From contig CAMLSG010000222.1 in NCBI GenBank assembly GCA_946482635.1, positions 1-9,080 on the forward strand: DNA of 9,080 nucleotides, written 5' to 3'. The notes below the pieces were generated by a model. The model had not been told where the DNA came from and searched no databases. It saw only the letters and a program-made list of their open reading frames with translations. This document shows positions 1 through 5,372 of this stretch, piece by piece. Position numbers and translations under genes: made by a program. This DNA comes from an uncultured Duganella sp. (GTDB lineage Bacteria > Pseudomonadota > Gammaproteobacteria > Burkholderiales > Burkholderiaceae). How positions within the stretch are numbered: the first letter of the stretch is position 1; the number at the start of each line of letters is the position of its first letter.

Positions 1-734
1 GGAACAGCAACCGCGACACGCTGGCGCGCGCCGAAGCGCTGTACGGCGTGCCGGCTGAAATCATCGTTGGCATCATAGGCGTGGAAACCATCTACGGCCG
101 CGACATGGGCAAGTTCCGCGTGCTGGACGTGCTGGCCACCCTCGCCTTCTCCTATCCGCTGACGCCGAACCGCGACGCGCGCATGGCGTTCTTCCGCGGC
201 GAACTGGAGGCGGCCATCGTGACGGCGCGCCAGGCCGGGCTCGACCCGCTGGCGCTGACCGGTTCCTACGCTGGCGCAGTCGGCATGCCGCAATTCATGC
301 CAAGCAATATCTATCAACTGGGCGTGGACTTCGACGGTGACGGCAGGGTCGACCTGCGCAATTCGCCGGCCGATGCAATCGGCAGCGTGGCCAACTTCCT
401 GGTGGCGCATGGCTGGAAACGCGACGATCCGCAGCGGCTGGCGTATCCGGCTACCGTGTCGCCGGAGCGCGGCTGGGAAAAATACCTGGGCGGCGGCCTG
501 GAAGCCCAATACAGCGGCGACGAGCTGCTGTCAGCCGGCGTCCACCCGGACGCCGACCTGCCGCCCGGCCTGTATGGCCTGGTCGACCTGCAGAACGGCT
601 CCGAGCCGACCGAGTACTGGGTAGGCAGCAATAACTTCTTCTCCATCACCAAGTACAACCGGAGTTATTTCTATGCCATGTCGGTAGTCGAACTGGGGCG
701 CGCCGTAAAGCTTTCAATGAAGGAAACTTTGTAA
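1..734 (+). CDS. mltB: Lytic murein transglycosylase B, 3' part (5' end outside window)
   Basis: Membrane-bound lytic transglycosylases of the MltB family cleave the MurNAc-GlcNAc bond of peptidoglycan in the periplasm and leave 1,6-anhydromuramic ends. The reading frame is open from base 3 to the TAA at 732-734, so at least 243 residues are visible and the N-terminus with its signal sequence lies outside. The motif GIIGVETIYGR carries the family catalytic glutamate, encoded at 84-86. Further family landmarks are TPNRDARMAFFRGEL, the segment GSYAGAVGMPQFMPS, the DFDGDGRVDL stretch and DAIGSVANFLVAHGW, all in the order seen in E. coli MltB. The frame is intact to its normal C-terminus. A GTG at 48 lies inside the conserved domain and is not the real start. 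The next gene on the same strand begins 246 bp downstream and seems to have its own control region. Family assignment is secure; the choice of MltB over close paralogues is slightly less so. Confidence 0.93.
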   Translation, partial: NSNRDTLARAEALYGVPAEIIVGIIGVETIYGRDMGKFRVLDVLATLAFSYPLTPNRDARMAFFRGELEAAIVTARQAGLDPLALTGSYAGAVGMPQFMPSNIYQLGVDFDGDGRVDLRNSPADAIGSVANFLVAHGWKRDDPQRLAYPATVSPERGWEKYLGGGLEAQYSGDELLSAGVHPDADLPPGLYGLVDLQNGSEPTEYWVGSNNFFSITKYNRSYFYAMSVVELGRAVKLSMKETL

Positions 735-771
735 CTGCGTGTAACTTGTGTGATATACAAGAGTGTAGAAT

Positions 772-795
772 TACCCTAACACAAAAATTAGGGTA
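772..795. repeat. Perfect 8-bp inverted repeat, hairpin or operator
   Basis: TACCCTAA (772-779) and TTAGGGTA (788-795) are exact reverse complements separated by an 8-nt A-rich loop, 37 nt after the mltB stop. No run of T follows on the plus strand, so it is not a canonical intrinsic terminator. It could act as a weak terminator, as an mRNA-stabilising hairpin at the 3' end of mltB, or as a protein-binding site. The word TAGAATT flanks it on both sides (766-772 and 794-800). Confidence 0.5.
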
Positions 796-818
796 GAATT
801 CTCTCAGAATGTTGCGAT

Positions 819-847
819 AGGACAACGCGTTTCGAGAGCAATATACT
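819..847 (+). promoter_or_regulatory. Candidate sigma-70 promoter for the HTH gene
   Basis: A -35-like AGGACA (819-824) and a -10-like TATACT (842-847) are separated by exactly 17 bp. Transcription would start near 854 and leave a leader of about 125 nt before the HTH gene. The -35 matches TTGACA at four of six positions and the -10 matches TATAAT at five of six. The region is AT-rich, which raises the chance of accidental matches, so this is only a reasonable candidate. Confidence 0.35.
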
Positions 848-855
848 ATTTTTTG

Positions 856-865
856 TTGCATGCAA
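856..865. promoter_or_regulatory. Perfect 10-bp palindrome TTGCATGCAA, candidate operator
   Basis: The 10-mer is its own reverse complement. It lies immediately after the predicted transcription start of the promoter at 819-847, a usual place for a repressor site. A second TTG/CAA palindrome, TTGTACAA, follows at 884-891. The downstream gene encodes an HTH protein, so autoregulation is an attractive guess, but nothing in the sequence proves which protein binds here. Confidence 0.35.
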
Positions 866-980
866 GTACTGCTGACCGCTCTGTTGTACAATTGTGTATA
901 TATTATGAAACTTGTTAAACAGGAATCCATCTCAGGATTTGGGTCGTTAGCAGGACAACTTTAGAGAAGGAACAGAAGAC

Positions 981-1322
981 ATGACCAACCAAGTCGGTAA
1001 TGATATGAACAACGAGTCGGAAGGCGATGATCTGCTGCAGTACAATCCGAACCGTCTGCTCGACACCCTGATCGAAAACCTGCGCCTGAAGAACGATGCG
1101 GCCCTGTCGCGCGCGCTGGAAGTGGCACCGCCTGTGATCTCCAAGATCCGCCACCACCGCCTGCCGGTTGGCGCATCGCTGCTGATCCGCATGCACGAGG
1201 TTTCCGACCTGAGCATCCGTGACCTGCGCTACCTGATGGGCGACCGCCGCAATAAGTTCCGCATCAGCGACAAGCAGTTCAAGCCGAAAGAAGGCGCGGG
1301 CGGCTCCGAAAACAAAGGCTGA
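981..1322 (+). CDS. Small Cro/CI-like helix-turn-helix protein
   Basis: A 113-aa protein, probably a cytoplasmic DNA-binding regulator. Residues about 24-90 form a compact helical domain. DAALSRALEVAPPVISKIRHHRLP (about 39-62) fits the two helices of an XRE/lambda-repressor-type HTH, with SKIRHHRLP as recognition helix. The following SLLIRMHEVSDLSIRDLRYLMGDRR resembles the terminal helices of that fold. The N-terminal 20 residues are acidic and the last 20 or so are glycine- and charge-rich, both probably flexible. The ATG at 981 is supported by GAGAAGGA (964-971) at good spacing; a second ATG at 1005 would remove only eight residues. There is no effector, toxin or partner domain beside it, so the target genes are unknown. 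It stands alone as a transcription unit between mltB and the convergent cysM. The HTH call is fairly sure; its biological role is not known to me. Confidence 0.8.
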   Translation: MTNQVGNDMNNESEGDDLLQYNPNRLLDTLIENLRLKNDAALSRALEVAPPVISKIRHHRLPVGASLLIRMHEVSDLSIRDLRYLMGDRRNKFRISDKQFKPKEGAGGSENKG

Positions 1323-1338
1323 TTCCAGTCTTTGCTTT

Positions 1339-1360
1339 ACCCTCCCCGCCCGGGGAGGGT
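1339..1360. terminator. Strong GC hairpin between convergent genes, probable bidirectional terminator
   Basis: ACCCTCCCC (1339-1347) and GGGGAGGGT (1352-1360) pair perfectly around a 4-nt loop. It sits between the stop of the HTH gene (1322) and the stop of convergent cysM (1375), the expected place for a shared terminator. No good T-tract follows on either strand, only CTTT-type remnants, so termination may be inefficient or Rho-assisted. Confidence 0.6.
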
Positions 1361-1374
1361 GAGCGCCGCTTTGT

Positions 1375-2277
1375 TCAAGCCGGGAACACCCCGGTCGACA
1401 GGTAGCGGTCGCCGCGATCGCAGACGATGAACACGATCGTCGCGTTTTCCACTTGCTGCGAAATGCGCAGCGCAATCTCACAGGCACCCGCTGCCGAAAT
1501 CCCGCAGAAGATGCCCTCCTCCGCAGCCAGCCGGCGCGCCATGCGTTCCGCCGCAGCCTGCGACACGTATTCCACCTGGTCGACGCGCGCCTTGTCGTAA
1601 ATCTTCGGCAGGTAGGCTTCCGGCCATTTGCGGATGCCCGGGATCGAGGAACCCTCTTCCGGCTGGGCGCCGATGATGCGCACGTTCTCGTTCTGTTCCT
1701 TGAGGTATTGCGACACGCCCATGATGGTGCCGGTGGTGCCCATGGCCGACACGAAGTGGGTGACGCGGCCATTGGTATCGCGCCAGATTTCCGGACCGGT
1801 GCCCTCGTAGTGGGCGCGCGGATTGTCGCCGTTGGCAAACTGGTCGAGGATCAGGCCTTTGCCGTCCTTCTGCATCTGTTCCGCCAGGTCGCGCGCATAT
1901 TCCATGCCGCCGGTCTTCGGCGTCAGGATGATGTTGGCGCCATAAGCGGCCATGCTCATGCGACGCTCTTCACTCAGGTTTTCCGGCATCAGCAGGATCA
2001 TCTTGTAGCCGCGAATGGCGGCGGCCATGGCCAGCGCGATGCCGGTATTGCCGCTGGTCGCTTCGATCAGGGTGTCGCCCGGCTTTATCTGGCCGCGCTC
2101 TTCGGCCCGGCGCAGCATCGACATGGCAGCGCGGTCCTTGACCGAACCGGCCGGATTGTCGCCTTCCAGTTTGCCGAGGATGATATTGCCGCGTGCGGCC
2201 GCTTCCGCGCCGGGGATGCGCACCAGCTGCACCAGAGGCGTGTTACCGATGGTATCGGCGATTGTTTTGTATCCCAT
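1375..2277 (-). CDS. cysM: Cysteine synthase B (O-acetylserine sulfhydrylase B)
   Basis: This PLP enzyme makes L-cysteine from O-acetyl-L-serine and sulfide; CysM enzymes of Gram-negative bacteria also use thiosulfate to give S-sulfocysteine. The product is 300 aa, a normal CysM length, and cytoplasmic. NPAGSVKDR holds the PLP-binding lysine (K47), TSGNTG (74-79) is the substrate loop, and MGTTGTIMG (179-187) is the phosphate-binding glycine loop. The segment EEGSSIPGIRKWP (208-219) and the C-terminal CDRGDRYLSTGVF are typical of CysM and differ from CysK. The start is fixed by the family N-terminus (TIGNTPLVQL near residue 10), with AGGA just upstream, though its spacing to the ATG is short. 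The GNAT gene ends 24 bp upstream on the same strand, so the two are probably cotranscribed. No defect is visible. Confidence 0.96.
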   Translation of the reverse strand: MGYKTIADTIGNTPLVQLVRIPGAEAAARGNIILGKLEGDNPAGSVKDRAAMSMLRRAEERGQIKPGDTLIEATSGNTGIALAMAAAIRGYKMILLMPENLSEERRMSMAAYGANIILTPKTGGMEYARDLAEQMQKDGKGLILDQFANGDNPRAHYEGTGPEIWRDTNGRVTHFVSAMGTTGTIMGVSQYLKEQNENVRIIGAQPEEGSSIPGIRKWPEAYLPKIYDKARVDQVEYVSQAAAERMARRLAAEEGIFCGISAAGACEIALRISQQVENATIVFIVCDRGDRYLSTGVFPA

Positions 2278-2301
2278 GGTTCCTGCTTTATGTTTGTTCT
2301 G

Positions 2302-2862
2302 TCAAACGTCCATTCTATCCGCTCCGGCGGCGAGCTGCAGGGACATGAATACATAGCCCAGGCTCTCGCCATCGATCCGGAATAGGTCGGGAATTTCGCC
2401 CGTCTGCACAAAGCCGCAGCGGCGGTACAGCGCCCTGGCCGGCTGGTTGCCCGCCAATACTTCCAGGTCCACCCACTCCAGCCCCTGCTCGTGCGCCCAG
2501 TTGGCGGCCGTTTCCACCAGCGCCGTCCCCAGCCCGCTGCGCCGCGCCGCGCGGTGCACGCCCATGCCGAGCAGGCAACGATGGCGTGCCGCCGCTTCCG
2601 GGCGTGAACGCAGGTCGATATGGCCCATGATTTCCCCCCCGCGCAGTGCGACCCAGACCCGGCGCCAGCCTTGCTGGCCGAAGCTGGCCTGCAAGCCCGT
2701 GCTGAAGCCGTTCACCTTCTCCGGCGGGAAGCCGGCACTGGTGCGCGACATGGGCTGGAACAAGGGTGCGCCATCGCGGCCGTTATCGAGCAGGTGGTCG
2801 TTCAGGTAATGGAAGAAGGCGGCCAATTCTTCTGCGTGCAGCGGCCGGATGGTAAAGGTCAT
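2302..2862 (-). CDS. GNAT-family N-acetyltransferase, probably leaderless
   Basis: A 186-aa cytoplasmic acetyltransferase that would move an acetyl group from acetyl-CoA to an unidentified amine. It opens with the usual GNAT strand (TIRPLHAEELAAFF). Motif A lies at about 100-116 (MGVHRAARRSGLGTALV), with the R-x-x-G-x-G acetyl-CoA pyrophosphate loop at 107-112. Motif B follows at about 131-153 (LEVLAGNQPARALYRRCGFV). The C-terminal EIPDLFRIDG is common in Gram-negative relatives. The ATG at 2862 is the first possible start, since an in-frame TGA lies at 2869-2871 on this strand. No Shine-Dalgarno precedes it, but a TATGAT -10 element does (2868-2873), so the message may begin at the ATG itself. 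It lies just upstream of cysM and is divergent from the oxidoreductase gene. The substrate cannot be told from sequence; a link to serine/cysteine metabolism is only suggested by location. Confidence 0.9.
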   Translation of the reverse strand: MTFTIRPLHAEELAAFFHYLNDHLLDNGRDGAPLFQPMSRTSAGFPPEKVNGFSTGLQASFGQQGWRRVWVALRGGEIMGHIDLRSRPEAAARHRCLLGMGVHRAARRSGLGTALVETAANWAHEQGLEWVDLEVLAGNQPARALYRRCGFVQTGEIPDLFRIDGESLGYVFMSLQLAAGADRMDV

Positions 2863-2867
2863 GACAA

Positions 2868-2873
2868 ATCATA
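2868..2873 (-). promoter_or_regulatory. -10 element TATGAT, five bases before the GNAT ATG
   Basis: Read on the minus strand, TATGAT ends five bases before the ATG at 2862. Transcription would start at or next to the A of the start codon and give a leaderless mRNA. Weak -35-like words (TTAATT or TTTAAT, around 2891-2897) lie 17-18 bp upstream. The lack of any purine-rich ribosome site supports this reading. The 64-bp gap also serves the divergent gene on the plus strand. Confidence 0.45.
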
Positions 2874-2910
2874 GCAGGCCGGGGTAATTGAATTAAACTA
2901 CACGGATAAC

Positions 2911-2917
2911 ACAGGAG
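2911..2917 (+). promoter_or_regulatory. Ribosome binding site of the oxidoreductase gene
   Basis: ACAGGAG with nine bases to the ATG at 2927 fixes the start of the 570-aa protein. This contrasts with the divergent GNAT gene, which has no such site. Confidence 0.7.
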
Positions 2918-2926
2918 CCCTACCCC

Positions 2927-4639
2927 ATGAGCGACACCGAAGTCATATCCATGCCCTCCACGCTGGAGAGCCGCCGGCACCAGGTCAACCCGGTGCTGAC
3001 CGAGCAGGAAATCAAGCGCCTGCACCGATTCGGCACGGTGCGCCAGTATGCGCGCGGCGTGCGCATCCTCGAAGCGGGCCACACCTGCTTTGGCCTGATC
3101 ATCGGGCTGAAAGGCACGATCACCATCTGCAAATACGATGGCCTTGGCAATTCCGAATTCCTGACCGAGCACGGGCCCGGCGAATTCACCGCCGAGGTAT
3201 CGCAGCTGTCCGGCCGCCCCTCCCTGGTCAATGCGACCGCCAAGGACGATGTCGAAGTACTGGAAGTGTCGCCGGAAAACCTGCGCGCGCTGGTGATCGC
3301 CGAAGCGGAACTGGGCGAGCGCATCGTGCGCGCCCTGATCCTGCGCCGCGTCGGCCTGCTGGAAAAGGAAGGCGGCGGCCTGGTGCTGGTGTCGCCGTCC
3401 GGCAATGCGGCGCTGTTCCACCTGCGCAGCTTCCTGAGCAGCAATGGCTACCCTTACCGCATCCTCGACCCGAAGGATGACGAGCAGGCGCGCGCGCTGT
3501 GCGAATACTACGAACCGGGCCCGGACGACTGGCCGCTGGTGGTATGCCCGGACGGCGTGGTGAAGAAAAACCCGAGCAATGCGGAAGTGGGCTACTGCAT
3601 TGGCCTGCTGCCGGACATCGATACCGACAAGCTGTGGGACGTGGTGGTGGTGGGCGCCGGTCCTGCCGGCCTGGCAACCTCGGTGTACGCCGGTTCGGAA
3701 GGCCTGTCCGTGCTGGCACTGGAGCAGCGCGCCTTTGGCGGCCAGGCCGCAGCCAGCGCCCGCATTGAAAACTACCTGGGCTTCCCGACCGGCATTTCCG
3801 GCGGAGCGCTGGCCGGGCGCGCCTTCGTGCAGGCGCAGAAGTTCGGCGTGGAAGTCGCCATTCCAGCGCCAGCCACCCGCCTGCTGTGCGACAGCTGGCC
3901 GCTGCGCGTGGAAATCGCCGGCGGGCAAATCGTGCGCGCCAAGACCGTGGTGCTGGCCAGCGGCGCGCGCTACAAGCGCCCTGCCCTCGACAACATCGGC
4001 GAATTCGAAGGCCGCGGCATCTACTTCTGGGCCTCGCCGATCGAAGGCAAACTGTGCAAGTCGGAGGAAGTGGTGCTGGTGGGCGGCGGCAATTCCGCCG
4101 GCCAGGCGGCCGTATTCCTGTCCAGCTTCGCCTCCAAGGTGCACATGGTGATCCGCGGCGACGGCCTGAAGGCCACCATGTCGACCTACCTGATCGACCG
4201 CATCAAGGCCACCCCGAATATCGAGCTGCACACGCATACCGAGATCGTGGCGCTGGAAGGCAACGACGACGGGCTGTCGCGCGTGACCTTCCGCTGCAAG
4301 GACACCGGCGAAGTCGATAGCTGCGACGTGTGCCGCCTGTTCCTGTTCATCGGCGCCGACCCGAACACCGCCTGGCTGGCCGACTGCGGCGTGGAGGTTG
4401 ACGCGCAAGGCTTCATCCGCACCGGCTTCGACGCCATCAAGGACCAGTGCCGCGCCAAGATGACGCTGGCCGATGCACCGCAGCGTGCACCGCTGGAAAC
4501 CAGCGTGCCGGGCGTGTTTGCCATCGGCGACGTGCGCTCGGGTTCCACCAAGCGCGTGGCAGCCGGCGTCGGCGAAGGCGCTGCAGTGGTATCGCAGATC
4601 CACGCCTTCCTGGCCAACCTGCCGGTCACATCGTCCTGA
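2927..4639 (+). CDS. Three-domain FAD oxidoreductase: cNMP-binding-like / thioredoxin-fold-like / TrxR-like without CxxC
   Basis: A 570-aa cytoplasmic flavoprotein; annotation pipelines usually name such proteins 'cyclic nucleotide-binding domain-containing thioredoxin-disulfide reductase'. Residues about 22-140 resemble a CRP-type beta-roll (ARGVRILEAGHTCFGLIIGLKG, then GEFTAEVSQLSGRPSLVNATA). Residues about 150-225 resemble a small thioredoxin/glutaredoxin fold (SGNAALFHLRSFLSSNGYPYRIL). From about 235 to the end is a TrxR-type reductase: FAD site VVVVGAGPAGLA (G243, G245, G248), GGQAAASARIENYLGFP, an NAD(P) site LVGGGNSAGQAA (384-394), and PGVFAIGDVRSG for the flavin. Where TrxR has its CxxC (as in ACATCDG), this protein reads YFWASPIEGKLC, so the catalytic dithiol is missing and ordinary thioredoxin reduction is unlikely. 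The electron acceptor is unknown. A ribosome site at 2911-2917 supports the start. Its end overlaps the convergent response regulator gene by 14 bp. Confidence 0.88.
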   Translation: MSDTEVISMPSTLESRRHQVNPVLTEQEIKRLHRFGTVRQYARGVRILEAGHTCFGLIIGLKGTITICKYDGLGNSEFLTEHGPGEFTAEVSQLSGRPSLVNATAKDDVEVLEVSPENLRALVIAEAELGERIVRALILRRVGLLEKEGGGLVLVSPSGNAALFHLRSFLSSNGYPYRILDPKDDEQARALCEYYEPGPDDWPLVVCPDGVVKKNPSNAEVGYCIGLLPDIDTDKLWDVVVVGAGPAGLATSVYAGSEGLSVLALEQRAFGGQAAASARIENYLGFPTGISGGALAGRAFVQAQKFGVEVAIPAPATRLLCDSWPLRVEIAGGQIVRAKTVVLASGARYKRPALDNIGEFEGRGIYFWASPIEGKLCKSEEVVLVGGGNSAGQAAVFLSSFASKVHMVIRGDGLKATMSTYLIDRIKATPNIELHTHTEIVALEGNDDGLSRVTFRCKDTGEVDSCDVCRLFLFIGADPNTAWLADCGVEVDAQGFIRTGFDAIKDQCRAKMTLADAPQRAPLETSVPGVFAIGDVRSGSTKRVAAGVGEGAAVVSQIHAFLANLPVTSS

Positions 4640-5372
4640 AACGGTGCTGGAAGCGCTGGCTGACCGGCAGCCGCGCTCCATGCCCCCGCAAGGAAAGCCA
4701 CATCGCGTTGTCGCCGTCGCGCACGGCGGCGGCAATGCGCTTCACAGCCACCACGTAGCTGCGGTGCACCTGCCAGAATCCCGCACCTTCCAGCGTTTCG
4801 GCCAGCTCCTTGAGCGGCGTGCGGATGTGCGCCTCCAAGCCCTGCGCCACCACGCGCGTGTACTTGTCCTCCGCCACGAAGTACAGGATGTCGGACAGTG
4901 CGATGAAGTGCACCGCCTGCCCCACCGAAGCCTGGATCCATGACGGCGGCTGCACTGGAGCGGCGCTTGCCGCGCGAACGCCGGCGATGCGGCGCAAGTC
5001 CGGCGGCGGCAGCCACACGCGTTCGCGCAGCCGTTCGACAGTGCGAGCCAGCCGCGCCGCATCGAGCGGCTTCAGCAAATAGTCATGCGCCCCCTTCTCG
5101 AAGGCGGCCAGTGCATGTTCGTTGTACGCGGTGACGAATACCACGTGCGTGCGTGAGCCGAAGGTGGCCGCAAGCTGCAGGCCGTCCAGCCCCGGCATGC
5201 GGATATCAAGGAAAGCCACGTCGGGCGCCAATTCGCGTGCCAGCCGCAACGCCTCGAAACCATCCGCCGCATCGGGCAGCAGCTCCGCTTCGGGCCACAG
5301 CGCAGCCAGCAGTTCGCGCAACTCGGCGCGCAGCAGCGGCTCATCGTCAGCGATCAGGATGCGCGGTTTCAT
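4626..5372 (-). CDS. LytTR-family response regulator
   Basis: A 248-aa two-component response regulator. The N-terminal receiver domain (about 3-118) has the acidic pair D9-D10, phosphoacceptor D56 in FLDIRMPG, T81 in FVTAYNEHA and K101 in LLKPLD. After a proline/alanine-rich linker (about 121-145) comes a LytTR DNA-binding domain (about 146-248): HFIALSDILYFVAEDKYTRV, then FWQVHRSYVVAV and RLPVSQRFQHRF. Such proteins bind promoter DNA as regulators of the AlgR/LytR/AgrA type. The start chosen is the ATG at 5372, where MKPRILIADDEP begins a normal receiver; the frame is open further upstream to 5609, but that part overlaps the kinase gene and looks non-coding. The ATG overlaps the TGA of the kinase gene (ATGA), so translation is probably coupled. 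The 3' end overlaps the convergent oxidoreductase gene by 14 bp. Target genes are unknown. Confidence 0.93.
   Translation of the reverse strand: MKPRILIADDEPLLRAELRELLAALWPEAELLPDAADGFEALRLARELAPDVAFLDIRMPGLDGLQLAATFGSRTHVVFVTAYNEHALAAFEKGAHDYLLKPLDAARLARTVERLRERVWLPPPDLRRIAGVRAASAAPVQPPSWIQASVGQAVHFIALSDILYFVAEDKYTRVVAQGLEAHIRTPLKELAETLEGAGFWQVHRSYVVAVKRIAAAVRDGDNAMWLSLRGHGARLPVSQRFQHRFRTM

Larger units (their letters stand above)
735..980. other. AT-rich intergenic region with several palindromes, before the HTH gene
   Basis: This is the longest gene-free stretch in the window and is clearly more AT-rich than its flanks. It holds an imperfect palindrome CTTGTGTGATATACAAG (745-761), a perfect 8-bp inverted repeat with an 8-nt loop (772-795), a candidate promoter (819-847), a perfect 10-bp palindrome TTGCATGCAA (856-865) and overlapping palindromes TTGTACAA and ACAATTGT (884-895). 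The octamer AGGACAAC occurs twice, at 819-826 and 952-959. I see no credible coding frame in it. Its likely role is control of the downstream HTH gene. Confidence 0.7.

Noticed and set aside
735..980. Possible riboswitch or small RNA in the AT-rich gap
   Set aside because: The palindromes are short and separate; I see no nested helices or known riboswitch core, so DNA-binding sites are the simpler reading.
735..980. Possible CRISPR or tandem repeat array
   Set aside because: Repeated words (GTAACT, TAGAATT, AGGACAAC) are 6-8 bases, occur only twice each, and are not regularly spaced.
1453..2385. 310-codon plus-strand open frame opposite cysM
   Set aside because: cysM on the minus strand is unmistakable; the antisense product has no motif, no ribosome site, and runs into the neighbouring GNAT gene.
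2783..4735. Very long minus-strand open frame (650 codons) opposite the oxidoreductase gene
   Set aside because: It is a GC-rich shadow. The plus-strand product has recognisable FAD and NAD(P) motifs, while the antisense product is a low-complexity mix rich in alanine, histidine, glutamine and glycine with no domain.
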